Shown piece by piece: positions 1 to 12,537 of a stretch of DNA of 64,000 nt. The notes under the pieces are model-generated. The model saw only the letters and a list, made by a program, of their open reading frames with translations. It was not told where the DNA came from and made no database searches. Position 1 is the stretch's first letter; each line of letters starts with the position of its first letter. This stretch comes from Albugo candida (Eukaryota > Oomycota > Peronosporomycetes > Albuginales): assembly GCA_040437565.1 (NCBI GenBank), contig JBDOQK010000059.1, forward strand, positions 62,001-126,000, in the 5' to 3' direction. A program made the translations under genes and the position numbers.

Positions 1-540
1 AACGACGCACGCCTCCTCTAAACCATTGTCTCGTAAGCTTTTAACGAATAGTCACCTCTTGGTCAATACCGTACCCATCGTCATTGTCATAAGCGATGCG
101 CATTTCTAGAATTTGTTTACAGCGATTAGATCCGTGACATAAAAGTCCTTCATGTCACCAAGAAACACATTTACCAGATGCGATTAAGCTGCTGTCACAA
201 GAAAAGCGTCGACGTATACTCACACCCCTACGAAAGTGTGTTCGCAATACACACATGTATCCGTAAGACACTGAGTGGAGTACAAGCTCCTATGTACAAT
301 CTACGACATAAAGATACGGACAACCATTTATCTGCTGAATTGTGCTCGACTATCGTTTGTGTCGAGTTTCCTACGCTGAGTCAGGTATTCTGGTGGTTAG
401 TTTGTTTAGTTTGGTGGACCAAATAGGTGGAAGTGAGAAAGTTGGCGGGAAGGTACACGGACCTCCGCGACATACTGATAGGGTACATCACTAACCCTCG
501 ACCAAAAAGATAGATAACGCACTGTGTTCGCCTCCAAAAT
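1..540. other. No recognisable gene
   Basis: I see no conserved domain, RNA gene or repeat here. The open frames are short and have no family signature. Confidence 0.5.
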
Positions 541-718
541 ACATGGCTGCATGCTCTTGCATGTTTTTTGCGTGCTCATTGTCGAATTACGTGTTTTTTC
601 TGCATCGAAGCCATGGAGCGAAAGCCGACTCTGACCGATCGAACGAAGAAACTCTCCGGGTGATTAGCGAGATCCTTGCGCGCTCCAGAAACGTCGTCCA
701 CGCTTACTCAAGAAATTT

Positions 719-1133
719 TGATGGCTGGGAGAAAGCCCAAACTCGGTCCGCGTGATCTGCGGTGCATCATCAAGACCGCAATCAGCAGCGATTTCTCCAC
801 TGCCACCATCACCAACACCGTGACNNNNNNNNNNNNNNNNNNNNNNNNNNNNNNNNNNNNNNNNNNNNNNNNNNNNNNNNNNNNNNNNNNNNNNNNNNNN
901 NNNNNNNNNNNNNNNNNNNNNNNNGTCCTAGAAAAACCTCCGTTGTCCTAGATAGAGCAGGGATGCTCATCACTCACCCATCACTGGTGACTCAAATTCA
1001 ACGACACCTCGGCACAAACACACTAGAAATTGAACTCAACCAAGTAGCTCAACACACTCAGCACCTACACAAACTGCGCAATGCTAGAACTTGTGGAAAG
1101 AATGGTTCACACACAGAAGAGTTGATGGAATAG
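719..1133 (+). pseudogene. Possible Tc1-like transposase N-terminal fragment
   Basis: A reading frame beginning MAGRKPKLGPRDLRCIIKTA, followed by a run suited to a helix-turn-helix, resembles the DNA-binding start of Tc1/mariner transposases. A 100-base N gap interrupts it, and the sequence after the gap shows no DDE catalytic motif that I can recognise. If the assignment is right, this is a remnant of a plain DNA transposon with only the first helix-turn-helix left. It could also be a chance frame; the only support is the short basic N-terminal motif. Confidence 0.3.
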
Positions 1134-1380
1134 GACTAAATATCATGTGGTGGTGGTAGTGCTGGGTGAATATTCCGGGGTGGAGCAGCGGAGCACGACC
1201 TTCAATGCAAGTACGCGCATTATGGCCCTCTCTATTGTAGTTCCTGGGAGAAGAGCACCTAACTGATTGCTAACGCGCTCAAACAGGGAAGGATCCCGTC
1301 GCGTAGATCTTGTTGGCCTTCCTCTTGTCTGGATCATTACTGGGTCATGCATGGTACCATCCGCAACCTGCAGTACATAG

Positions 1381-3022
1381 TCAAGCAATACCCCCTTCTT
1401 CGATGATTGATAGCAATTGCATATTGGTGAGTAATGCCTGCCAACGCTTCATCGAATCTAAGGAAGTCTGGGACAGCAATATTCTAGAAGGCTGAGTTAG
1501 CCACCAGTGTTGATCAAATTCGTAAATGGTAAGAGGATCTTGGCGTCTGCGTATTGCATGTTGACAGGGATGGCCCATTGTCGAGGTAAGCAAGCCTCGG
1601 CTAGTTAAGTGGTTAGCTTCACCATCAGCAAAACGCTTGCTATAAGTTTGATGGGAAAGCTTCAATTCTGGCTTCGAGATTTTGTCCATGGCTTCCGAGA
1701 ACACTACACCGAAATGCAAGGTCGCAATTGTTCTTTGTTTGCATTTTTCCTGAACAATTGCTGCAAGCGGGGCATCACATGCAAGTTTTATCGCAATGTA
1801 AACTGTGAGGAGATCGCCAGTGGAGACCGAAATCCATTTCTTTGAAGCCGCATGTGTACTCTCCACCCGCGAAGGTTCCCGGACCATAGTGGCGCTTATT
1901 TCGCAAGTTGCAGTACCAATTCGATCTTTCCATGTTAGCCAGATGTCTTCTACATAGCGCATAAATTTGGTCTATTGCTGAATTCTATGCGCATTGATGC
2001 GAGCTGGGTCTCATAGTCGTCAACTTTGTCCTTTGCAATCAGCGATTTTCATTGCTTGAAAAGTTTTCAACAGCTTCTTGTGTTGCAAATGCACGTTTTT
2101 TGCATAAGAATGTTTTTGTTAGTGTGCCAGCGACAGAGCAGACAGTTAAATGTGGGAAATGACGTCAAGCGCATGCATCAGTGCGAGCTCAAGATCTGTA
2201 ACAAAAGTACAGTTGTTGGCAGTCCCGTAGTGTTGAAACACATCTCGTAGAAGACTCATTGTCCACATATAATCTTCAGATCGTTCAGATCGTATAAAGC
2301 CATATACGAAGATATATATCTTATTTGTTGCTGTTATGCCAGCAATATGCACTATCAGAAGATTGATTTTGTTGGTCTTATATGTTGCGTCAATGAGCCA
2401 GACACGGCCGGCGCTAAACTTTTGACATATCTCTTTTTGTTCCAGTATATTCGAGAACAATTCATAACAGTATTTAGGCTGTCATCAATCTCCAACTGGA
2501 TGATATATCATGTGGTCATGATCGTTCGATATTCAAATCATCACCACTCATCTTATAGAATGAAGAAAACGTTGCAATCTTACCTTGGGCATGAAAGTAT
2601 CTCTCATAACACATCACAAGATGTGTTAGCTTGTGTTCATCGTGTTTTGTATAGTATTCGATTCTTGCAGCTAGGTTATCAACCAGCGCAACAGATGACG
2701 TACGTCCTGCAAGTAATATTCTCCGATCTGTAGCACATATGTTGTAAAAATCTTGCAATGTTGATGAAACTCCGCCATTTTGGCACAGTGAGGTAACAAT
2801 GCGTGAGGGTGTTACTCCAGAGCGTCCCAATGTTATTGCCATATCACTTCGGTTTCTTGATAAATGACGTCCTTGCGGATGAGCCTTCTTTTTTATTCCC
2901 AACACGTCTAGTATGCAAACTACTAATGCATATCCTTCAGCTAGTGCATGTGCAAAAAGAGCATTATCAGCTTCCTCCAAGGATGAATAAGCAATCTCAT
3001 CCGGTGCAGTGAACACGTTCAA
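1381..3022 (-). mobile_element. MULE (Mutator-like) transposase fossil
   Basis: Three consecutive minus-strand pieces in different frames make up a Mutator-like transposase. The N-terminal piece (about 168 residues, 3022-2516) precedes the catalytic piece (2460-2146). The catalytic piece carries the hallmark IDATYKTNKINLLIVHIAGIT-like stretch, whose first Asp is the first catalytic residue, and FVTDLELALMHALD with the second Asp. The third piece (1962-1381) has the downstream ESTHAASKKW region and a C-terminal GHPCQHA...FDQHWWL stretch typical of oomycete MULEs. Frame changes between the pieces show it cannot make one protein. I could not identify the terminal inverted repeats. A cluster of GTGAGTGAA motifs lies just outside the 5' end of the gene. 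Confidence 0.8.
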
Positions 3023-3104
3023 TTGTTCGAGATGACTCTATAATTCAATATCTATGTGAGTATTCGCGATATAAGTGATTGGCTGATGAGTTGAGTGGTA
3101 CTAG

Positions 3105-3297
3105 GTATTACAAGTGAGTGAACATTGATTTCCGTCTAACATCAATTTGAGTGAATTTTTTTAGCCAATAAATTAGAGGGTGAGTGAATACTATCAAGAG
3201 GGAGTGAATAAAAGAGCAAGTATTATTTAGAATTCCTTATTTAATCAAATACGAAACGCGTGTGCTCAACACAAAAATGTTATTATTCACTCACGCA
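3105..3297. repeat. Cluster of GTGAGTGAA-type motifs with a short inverted repeat
   Basis: At least four direct copies of GAGTGAA occur between about 3113 and 3210. The motif at 3180-3190 (GTGAGTGAATA) is matched in inverted orientation at 3284-3294. The cluster lies between the MULE transposase and the Copia fossil. It could be subterminal repeats of the MULE, a small non-autonomous element, or chance. Confidence 0.4.
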
Positions 3298-3339
3298 CTT
3301 CGATATACAAACGGCAAACTAGCCAAGTTTGACCTCCTC

Positions 3340-6300
3340 GCCTCCAAAGTGGCTTCGTCATCACATCTTTAACATGTTCCACTTTCAACACACCTCCATC
3401 GGGGACTTCATCCATTCGTTATCTCGCTGGCATTATCGTTCAGCCCGACAAAACATTTAGCTCCTCCAGTCTAGAGTGCTGTAACCACTTTCTTCATGAG
3501 ATCCGCAGGCATCCGACAGCTTTCCAGGTAGGGCATCAATAATCCATTCTGTGCGTGTGAGCTCACAAAATTTGATTCTCACATGTACATGCTTCGATTT
3601 GACAGTAGGCCCATCTCCTCCAAGCTGTTTAAGCGCTGCCTGATTGTCCGCATATAGTATCTTAGGTTTGTTGCATTTTACTCCAAATTCACGTAGTAAC
3701 TCACGTACTCCAAGCGCTTGAGCCAATACCACTGATGCTGCCGTAAACTCTGCCTCCATTGTCGATGATGAGACGCCTACTTTTTTTTATCCAGGTAAGT
3801 CACCGGCATTCCGCCCACAGTACTCCAGCCTGTATGTCCACACTGTTAGCAGAAAAATCAGCGTCGCTGTAACCTATGATGCTTATTATTTCCTGAGCAA
3901 GATTTTTCTGCCGCATTTGAAGACGTACTGTCTTATCTTATTGCAGATATCTGGCAATTTTCTGAGAGTTCTAGTCATTTTTTGATGGTGAGTGTGTGCG
4001 CCAAGAGACTCGATGCACCGCATACAGCATGTCAGGTCTGCGACAGCGTGTGGCAGCCAAAGTAAAATTCCCACCGAAGATTATAATTCTTAATCGTTAT
4101 TTTTCCAACTTCGCAAAAGCCCGGTAAGGGCTTTTCATCGATCTCGTCAACTTCATTTATTTATTTTTTTTTGATTTATATTTTTTACTATATAGTAACG
4201 TCCAAAACCATTTGCTTCCTCACCGATTTGTGTACGAACACTGCGTGGATATTCCACTCTGTTGTCCTTCAACATTTCTTGGCTAATCACTTCTGTTTTT
4301 GGTTTATATCATACCCAGTATCTTCGGTATAAGTGATACGCCTCTCTAAGAACTTGTGCATCTTTCCAAGGGTTTTGAGTGAAAGGTGTTGTGATTGATC
4401 AACGAAAATATCCACAGGATTTGCGGTTCGTCGCTGTCATCAGTAGATCGTCCAGATAGACACCAACCACAACAATACCTCTAAAAGTGTTCTCGGTACA
4501 CTCACATATCTCTTAGGCACTGCAAAAATCCCAAACTTTTCAAATGCATGTGAAAATAATTCAATCCACAACCGCCTCGCTTCTTTCAATCCATACAAAG
4601 CCTTCTTTAGTTCCAACGTGAGATCACTCACACGAATTTTCTCCAAATTATCGGTCACATCCTTTTCAATATCCATTCTTTTTGAAAATCGCAAGTAAAT
4701 GCTCGAATCGATACTTCTCGGCTTCAACTTAGGCATTAGAAATATTGCCGTTTTTGACTGGCACACACCACTTTCGAGCAAGTGTCAATGATATCTTGAC
4801 GCTTGACATATTCATGGTCGCCGAAAATTAAATGTTGTAGTCCCAACCGAACACTTCCTCATTTCTACATGCCGCCAACCGGGCCTTAAATCGTTAAAAA
4901 ACATTGTTCGCGTCGCTTTCTGTTTTGTAAACCCACTTTGCATGTAGGCTATCTGCACCGTCCGGTAAACGAACTACATTACATTACAGAAGCCCTTTTG
5001 TTCTAGTGCACTAACCTCTTCTCACATCGCCACATCACATTCCAGTGTTCCTTTTGAAGACTTCTCATCGCTTGACCAAACTTTTGCGGATCCGCATCCC
5101 GCACAAGATTGACAATACCTGCTACAATATCTCCACTCAAAACCTTCGTACTCTGCATATTTTTTTTAATTGGTTGTGAGCAGTTCAGCGTCTCTCTCTT
5201 TTCCAGCTCACTTCATTTTCCAAGGCGTTGGTTGTCTCACATTTCTCATTGTTTGCTTCGTTTTTCTTGGTTGCTTTGATGAATCCTTCTCTTCCTCGTC
5301 TCATAGTAGACCCTGATTTAGCTGCTTGCCCTGCTCATTACTGAAGGTCTCGATGTTTTCACATGTTGCGTAGTGATCACAACGCGTTCATTCGGCAAAT
5401 ACAAGCGGTAACCCTTAGTCGTTTTTTTCAATGTCAAAGATTAAACCACGCTATCCTCGCTGCGTAAAAGTTTTCCTCCTTGGGTCGAAAAATAGGTGTG
5501 TTCGGGATCCAAAAATAACGATTTCGCCAAGTTTAGCTGTGACATTCGTCAGAATTGCATTGGTCAAACTCTGCCAGGGTTCGCCTTTGTGGGCGAGCGG
5601 TTTATAATTTATGCCGCATATTGAATTGCGTCTCCCCAGAAATATAACGGCGCCTAGCACCCATAAATCATGCACCTGGCCAATTCAAAATGGTCCGATG
5701 CATTCCTCAAAATTTCCGTTGCTTGCCTGATTCCTTGTCTCATTCCTTTGCCTTCCCACACCGGTTTTCTTGCAAAACAAATCGATGTTCTCATATACTC
5801 TACCCAGATCGGTTCGCAAAACATGAATTTTAAATTTCTAGTCTCTTCTCGAAATAAACTAAAAAAATCTCAATTTTTTTCGCACCATCCTTTGTCTTGG
5901 CTAACTTGTAAAGAGTGGAGACGGTACACATTAGTAATAGTTCCATCATGTCAAGATTTCGTTTAATCTACAAAATTTACCATGTACCTATTTCCAAGAC
6001 ATTTTCTCGGTGTAGTCGGACCCTTTAAGTCAGAGCAAAAAATCCACCGATGTGGTCAACTGGAGAGCGCTCACCCGAATCAATCTTGGCCTGATGATTT
6101 CTGCTCTGCTTTCCTTGAGAACAGGTCAGCCAATTTTCAAGAATATGATCCGTATCCGTAAGCATCATTTTAGATGTAGAGTTCTTGGCTAATCGTCCAA
6201 CAGCATCATAGTTAAGGTGGTTTTATCTTCTTTGGAACTTCATTAGTGTTCCGTTTTGAACTACACTCGTGGATTAATTTTATGTTCGCAACATCCATCA

Positions 6301-7870
6301 ATGGCCGCCAAAATGACGTCACGAACATGGCAGACGTTTCGGTGAATTTTGGCCTTTACAACGCGTGCATATTTCATCTAATCGACATGATTAGTTACAG
6401 TTTTGCCATCATTGCTTACAAGGACACGATTTTCTGCTTGTTTCGTTAGTGAGTATCCTTTTTCGTCTAAAATTTCATACGATATAAGATTATGTGTAAG
6501 CCTTTGCATAGTAAACGTCCGTAAGATTCACGGTTAATTGTTCTTCCGAAGCCATAAAACTCAACTTTACAGATCCTCTTTTGCTGATCTTTGAAGGATT
6601 TCCATCTGTCTGTACGCAAGTGCCTTCAGCAACTTCCAAGTCGTCTAGCCTGTTTCATATCTAGCCAGGTGACTACTAGAGCCACTGTCCAAAATTCCAT
6701 TTTGTTCATCACTGCCCAGTAGGTCCGGAATAGAAGAGGTGAGATCTTCTTCATCCTTTTCTCGCTGATGCGCTATTGGAAAGTTGGCCTGAAATGACCC
6801 ACTTTTCCACAGATATGACATCGTCTCGTATCTTGAAACTAACGGTCTGAATTGTGCTAACAAGTTCCCTCCCAGTTCGTTCATATACTGCTGTTGACTC
6901 CCACGCTTGTGCAAAGTGTGTCAACTCTTCCGCATGTTGGAGGTGTACGTTGCGATCATCCCCTTTCACCACTAAAACGATTCGCATCCCTTGAGAAGAA
7001 CATTGAACGATATTGGTTTAAATGAGGTAGTCCAACCCACCATCCGATGCCTCAGGCACTGCGTTCAAGTACATTAGGTGGTCTATCCACGACCCTCTCG
7101 CATCTTCAGGGTGAGTAAACAACTCCATTGCTTGCGTGCCGGCGTAATTGTGGTTTTACGTGCTTATAGCATCCTTTCATGGCATATTGAAGTTTCAGTA
7201 CTTGGCTCCACCAAGATTTAATCTGTTCGTTGAAATATATTCCGGCTATACTTTCCAGGTGATGGCCAAATAAATCAGCCTTGACATCTTCAGGCCACGA
7301 AAAACGCCACGTAGATTGAGCGATAACGATTTGTCTCTCAAATCGTCTCCCTCATTCCAAGAATCCAGACCCCAAACCTTAATAAAACTCCTTAGGTCGA
7401 ATGGTTTGATCTTTAACTCTTTCTGTCGCGCTTCAGGATATTTGAGTACAGCTTGAAATACCGTGCAAATTGCAGGTCCTTGCATAATCATACCTGCACC
7501 ACCATTGCCTTGGATCCCCTGGATGTCCGGCACTCCACCATCACCACCGACCTAGTAGTCGCGCACGCCGTATCCAGGCTGATGCTCGTCAATAAACTAT
7601 GTAGGTACATAGCAATGTACTCTTTTCTCCACATTCCTTTCAGGAATGTCTATTGGGATTCCCAGATGCATCCGCGTACCACTGCCCAGTACCGACTAAA
7701 CAAGTTTAGATTCCTTTCCGGGCTCATGGATTGATCTATTGAGATCCTCCTGGCCTTCCCGTTCATTTCCACATCCCTTCGAAGATCAGTCTTTGACTCT
7801 TCCAGACGATCTGAATGACCAACTAATCCATGCATGAGCTGCAACGATTCACCTTTGTCTTCTATATCAT
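3340..7870 (-). mobile_element. Ty1/Copia LTR retrotransposon fossil
   Basis: Read on the minus strand, the order is Gag-like sequence (about 7.85-7.25 kb), protease with the ILDSGSSSHL active-site motif (about 6.9-6.65 kb), integrase remnants (about 6.5-5.4 kb), reverse transcriptase including KKALYGLKEARRLW (about 4.8-4.4 kb) and RNase H with the ADNQAALKQL motif (about 3.76-3.46 kb). PR-IN-RT-RH is the Copia order. The element is badly decayed, with many breaks spread over all domains, so it looks old. I could not define its LTRs, so both ends are approximate. Confidence 0.85.
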
Positions 7871-8731
7871 CTCTATTTCAATCCTAATCTTCTTAGTTGT
7901 CTACGCCAGCCCATTATCATGCTTTTCGCTTTTACTTCATACTACCCTGGCTCTCTCGTGGCCAGGAGTTGTCATAGGTAATGAGGCATTATTCTCGTCA
8001 ACCAATTACCCATGTACAATTTCGTTCATTGAAACCATAACCTGTCAAACCCCGGTACTGTTACGGCAGACCCGACACGGGGGAAGCAGACCAGAACACG
8101 GGCTTTACTTTCAAAAGAGAAAAGTGGTATATTGAGCTATTCTTTTTTCTCAGCTAAATACGGAACGCTGCCCTCCACGCAACAATATTATGTAGTCTAC
8201 GCACTTATAAAGACATGGAGCTGGAAAGTGATCAAAATTATAATCTATAATTTCGGCGTCAATGACAACCCCCAGAATGACTTTGAGCTCGCACGTCCGG
8301 GAAGTTGTGCTTTCTTTTTCCGAGCTAGCCGAGCAATATCCTGAGAGTGAGGTACTCAAGCTATACTAAGATCAAAGTCACTGCAAAATTTCGCTGTTTA
8401 GCGGGAAAGCGTTTGTGACTTTGGAAATGTCGGGTCGATATGAGCAATTGTGAGAGCTATAGCACATAATATGAATTATGAAAGTGAATCCAATGTATGA
8501 TACCAGCAGTCAAGAAAGCATTCGATTCTACGAATAATTAGCTTGTATGAACCTACATACCTATCTATTGAATGGATGGGAAGGAACTAAAAGCTGATAG
8601 AGATAGAGCGTCAGTAAGAAAGCCATGAGCTCCAACAAAGTGTACAATGAAAGCAACTGTAAATGCAAATGCATCGCTTCTACAATAGTGTGAAGCACAT
8701 TATTTTGATCGGAAGGGTTTTGAGCATCTCC
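7870..8731. other. Stretch without a supported gene
   Basis: This lies between the Copia fossil and NDUFS6. Open frames on both strands lack recognisable motifs. The left part may still belong to the end of the Copia element, and the right part should hold the NDUFS6 promoter. Confidence 0.4.
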
Positions 8732-9162
8732 ATGTATCGCTCATTGCCGACTCGATGCCGCCAACTGGCAAAACACAGCGTGGCATTACATGTGCCGAGT
8801 TATAATGCTCTCAGAGCTACAATTTCTTCTGGCTGTGAAAGATCTTTTGCAACAATATATGACGCTAAGCCGCGGAAAGAAGTAACGTAGAATCTAGCTT
8901 CGACTGGTTTGGTACAACGCTGTTAATGACTCTATTTATGTAGGATACCGTGCGCCATCGAAGTGATGCTGAGGTTCGTATAGCAAAACTACCGATAGTA
9001 GAGGTTGAAGGAAGCTTTGCGGTTTGTGATGGTGGTGGAGGTGCACTGGGTCATCCTTTGGAATACATCCAGCTTGATACTGTTGAGCGATATGAGCCTC
9101 AAACATGCAAATACTGCGGGATCCGTTACAAAATGAAGGAGGGATATCATCCTAGACATTAA
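8732..9162 (+). CDS. NDUFS6: NADH dehydrogenase (complex I) 13 kDa zinc subunit, NDUFS6
   Basis: This is an accessory subunit of mitochondrial complex I, on the matrix side, where it binds zinc and supports late assembly of the hydrophilic arm. There are two exons (8732-8881 and 8944-9162) joined in phase 0 across a 62-nt GT..AG intron, giving 122 residues. The first 45 or so residues are Arg/Ser-rich and acid-free (MYRSLPTRCRQLAKH..., ...CERSFATI), a typical mitochondrial presequence. The second exon has the zf-CHCC signature: CDGGGGALGHPLEYIQL, then CKYCGIRY and a final His. I chose the Met at 8732 because it opens the presequence; an in-frame Met 23 codons upstream is possible. Everything expected of the family is present. 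Confidence 0.93.
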
Positions 9163-9550
9163 GCTTGTTTGATTGAGGTATAAAACAAAGTGGTTAACAA
9201 TGACTTGCACTTTTGAATCTTTACTTTTGTTATCATGGCCATTCAAATGAGAGCAAAAGTAACAACAACACCATACAAGTGGACTTGACGATATAATGAA
9301 GTCAGGCAGATGTGTAGACAAAGAATTTCTACAGAAGATGAGATAACACAATGTCCTAAGTGCTGAGAGACTCGAAGAAGCATTCAAACTGATAGATTGC
9401 TGGTGGAGAGCATTCAAAGCCGTTTATGTACTCACGACTCAATCTCCGGATAGTATCGAGTTAGAATCTGTCAATCAAGCGTGTAGTATTTCAAATAGGC
9501 ACTTAGTTGAGAACTTGTGGTCGTGACTACCCGTCATTTTATCAGTCTCA
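9163..9550. other. Convergent intergenic region
   Basis: This is the 3' flank shared by NDUFS6 (plus) and the OTU gene (minus). I see no further gene; it should hold both polyadenylation regions. Confidence 0.4.
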
Positions 9551-10794
9551 TTAGGGGCATCTCTCTCGTATGAGTTCCTTCTTCTTTTGACGCAACTCTT
9601 TTCGACTAGTTGCGATTGTTGGCGGCAATATATCCCGAAACCGCACCGTTTTACGCAATGAAGACGTAATTTGGTCGACATCTTGGTCACCAGACTTGAT
9701 CGGCATGACGGAGATGACTGATGGTGAAGTCTTGTGTGCTTTCGCAGTCTCAATTCGGTCTTTTTGCCTCTTTCTCCATCTCTGAAATAAAAGACGTCAC
9801 TGCAGATTCAGGTAGTAAATGGTAAAGTGACCGTTACCGCTTCAAAATCTTCAGTCCGAAATCCATCAAGTGACAAATTAATCCGTTTCGGTGGTGAGCT
9901 TGTCTCGATGTCGCCTAACGCACGAATACTATCGTAATGCTCGCTGTCGCTAAAATAAAGATGAACAAGTCGTTGCGGCCGTCCATCATACTCAATTAAC
10001 ATGGGAACGCTAGCGCTCTGATCAATGCAGAACGCTTTAGCACACTCCGAACCTCACCCCATCTTCGCACCTGATGAATGAGGATATCGGCATCAAAATA
10101 TTGAGACGCCGCAAAAATTTCCTGATTGCCTCCCCAAACTCCATCTTGACGCATTCTTTCGACATACTGTCCCAAATAATCAGATAGCTCATATGAAAGC
10201 ATTGAAAGAAGTAAGTACATGATCGAAGGACTCCGTGGCTTCGAGAAAAGGCTCGAACAAGCATCTCTTTTCTATGATGTAATCCACGACTCGCTAGGGG
10301 TAGCAATACGTGTCATGTTTCCGCCGGTGTATGTCCAAAGCAGAGTTACCCTCCGAATAAGCTGATGAAGATGCTGCCCTCCATACAGTTGGTCACTGAG
10401 AGCGCTACGCTAAATGTGGAACGATTGTAAAAACCATTAAGATGAGTCGAGTTCGTCAGGCTTCCAAGAAAGTACAATCAGACCGAAAGAGGCAGTTTCC
10501 GTCAGCTTCGATATCCTGACACATACAAGGATGAAGGATGAATAATGACCAAGGATCTCATCCATGAAATGAACTATCGACGTACTACTAAATAACATCC
10601 AATACAATCCAGGTATTCTTTGATTGCTTTGTCTGTGCTATTTGAGAACTTGACTTGATTCGCTGCTTTATTCTTGTGTGTGGCGAAACGTTTTTTTTCT
10701 TTCTGTTCAGAAGATAAAGATAATCAGATGTTATTAGCTGATCGCACGAGTTCAGACAAATATATGATGCCTTTTTGTCACCCTTTTTTGCCAT
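9551..10794 (-). CDS. OTU-family cysteine protease (OTUD3-like deubiquitinase), 8 exons
   Basis: OTU proteases cut ubiquitin from substrates, mostly in cytosol or nucleus. I read eight exons: 10794-10782, 10698-10589, 10515-10484, 10404-10350, 10293-10219, 10166-10053, 10017-9838 and 9781-9551. Joined, these keep frame and give 269 residues. The catalytic Asp/Cys loop DIEADGNCLFRALSDQLYGG is split across three exons. Then come VVDYIIEKRCLFEPFLE and the OTU core YVERMRQDGVWGGNQEIFAAS, and the catalytic His lies in LVHLYFSDSEHYDSI. The N-terminus is a Lys-rich arm, and the tail is also basic (RKELRQKKKELIRERC). Asp, Cys and His of the triad are all present. The weakest calls are the 5-codon first exon and the 35-nt intron between exons 6 and 7, whose donor (GTTCGG) is poor. 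A decayed copy of the 5' half lies near 31.7-32.2 kb. Confidence 0.85.
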
Positions 10795-11363
10795 TCTTCA
10801 GGAGGCTTCTATTCAAATGATATAGCCAACAACGTATCATCCTCCTCGCGAGGTACACAGATGGCAAAAAAGGCTTCAACAGCATGTGAAGTAAAATGTA
10901 ACCATTAAGTCAATTCCTCAACATGGGGCGTCTAACGCATGCGGGTCCTACACAGTACTTTTACATGTGGCATCAATTTGTGCACGCCATTCCAATTTAG
11001 GCACTTCTACGTATGCCCTCTCATCACTCATATGTTTGGTGAGACTGGTCCGAGACTCATCCGCAGCGATCGTTGGCTTTTTGACTGCCGAAATTGAACG
11101 TTCGTATGTAAATATCAGGCAACGCACGAGTGTATGTGTCATTATGCTTCAGAAAAACGAAACGCACGGGCGAGAAGGAGAATTCAAGCGGGATGATCCT
11201 TGTCTCTCGCCTTTATTCATAAAGTCGCACAATATACGGGGTACAATATGGAGTGACGTGGCAATACAATGATAGATGAACTTGTGAGATCTTCTTTTTG
11301 GGACCAAGTCTAAGTCGATCATAATACAATTCGCGGCCTTCAGACCATCTCAAAGCATTCAAT
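10795..11363. other. Divergent intergenic region between OTU and GH28 genes
   Basis: It carries the 5' flanks of the OTU gene (minus) and the first GH28 gene (plus). The region upstream of the second GH28 gene (about 32.2-32.7 kb) is recognisably related, so it belongs to the duplicated block. I see no gene here. Confidence 0.5.
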
Positions 11364-12537
11364 ATGTTGTCGAAACATCACGCATTATATATGTTTGTAC
11401 TGTTAAAGTGCACACTCGCACAAACTTCAGGCGATTGCGCTATTCGTGGTGCCTATGAAGCCGTAACAACGAGAGAGAAAATCAAAAAATGCACCACTTT
11501 GACATTCGGGAATTTGACGGTACCTGGCGGGGTGCAACTTGATTTGAGCAACCTCCCAGGAGGCATGACACTTGAATTCACTGGAAAGATTGTTTTCGAA
11601 TGCAAGGTGTGAAATAAGCAAGAATGCAACCATATCATCAGTAACTAATCGTGGCTGTTCACTTGCATAGGAACAAGATAAGAACTATCTAGTGTTGATT
11701 TCCGGAAAAAATGTGCATATCACCGGTACGGGTGATAATTCGTTTGATGGGAACGGAGCATGTTACTGGGAAAAGAAGAAAGCAGGTGGCAAAAAAAAAC
11801 CTAAATTTTTCCTACTTCACTTAGTCGACTCCCACGTCGAAAACCTCACCGTTTTGAATGCGCCTATCCATGTCTTTATGATATCCAATTGTCAGAACAC
11901 GCTATTTAACAATATCAAGATCGATAATCGAGCTGGAGACGGGCTTGCCAGCAATACGGATGGATTTCATGTGACAGAGTCGACAGACATTGTGATCAGA
12001 GACTGCTTCGTATACAATCAAGATGATTGTTTCACGGCAACATCTGGAAAGAACATAACGTTCACAGAATCAACTTGTGAAAAAGGAAACGGTGTATCTC
12101 TCGGATCGATCGGTAACAAGGCTACAAATGACGTCAGCGACGTATCATTGTCCAACATCACTATCAAAAATAGCTTGAATGGGTTTCGTATCAAGACTGT
12201 ACTAAACGCAGTCGGAAGTGTGTCCAACGTCAAGGTGAGCGACCTTATTCTGATGAATATAACAGATTTTGGCATCGTGGTTCGTCAAGACTACTTGGAT
12301 GCAAAAGGCAATGTGCCAAAAAGGATTCCAACTAATGGAGTTACCATCACGAATTTGACCATAACCAACATTTATGGGACAGTGTCACCAACAGGACAGC
12401 GTACCCTCGAATACTGCGGCACAACCTCGTGTTCCCGTTGGAATTGGAGCAATATACATATTCAGGGTGGTTCGGAGGAAGGACTAGCCAAATGTCTGAA
12501 TCCGCCAAAAGAATCGTCCGGCGTGAAGTGTATATGA
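11364..12537 (+). CDS. Secreted GH28 polygalacturonase-like protein, copy 1
   Basis: Family GH28 enzymes cut homogalacturonan of plant walls outside the cell. There are two exons (11364-11606, 11671-12537; 64-nt intron, phase 0) giving 369 residues. A signal peptide is clear: a hydrophobic run after MLSKHHA, with likely cleavage near AQT. Right-handed beta-helix repeats follow (NVHITG, NITFTEST, VTITNLTI). Family motifs are SNTDGFH and NQDDC (catalytic Asps present) and FRIKT. The third family motif, normally GHG, reads GNG here, so the conserved His is missing. The length is normal for the family. A paralogue roughly three-quarters identical in protein sequence lies about 21.4 kb downstream. 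The intron is missing in that copy. The fold is secure; catalytic activity is doubtful. Confidence 0.9.

Noticed and set aside
9475-9753. A separate basic protein downstream of the OTU domain
   Set aside because: Another frame of the same bases continues the OTU gene through a clean GT..AG intron and ends in a natural Lys/Arg tail, which explains the stretch better.
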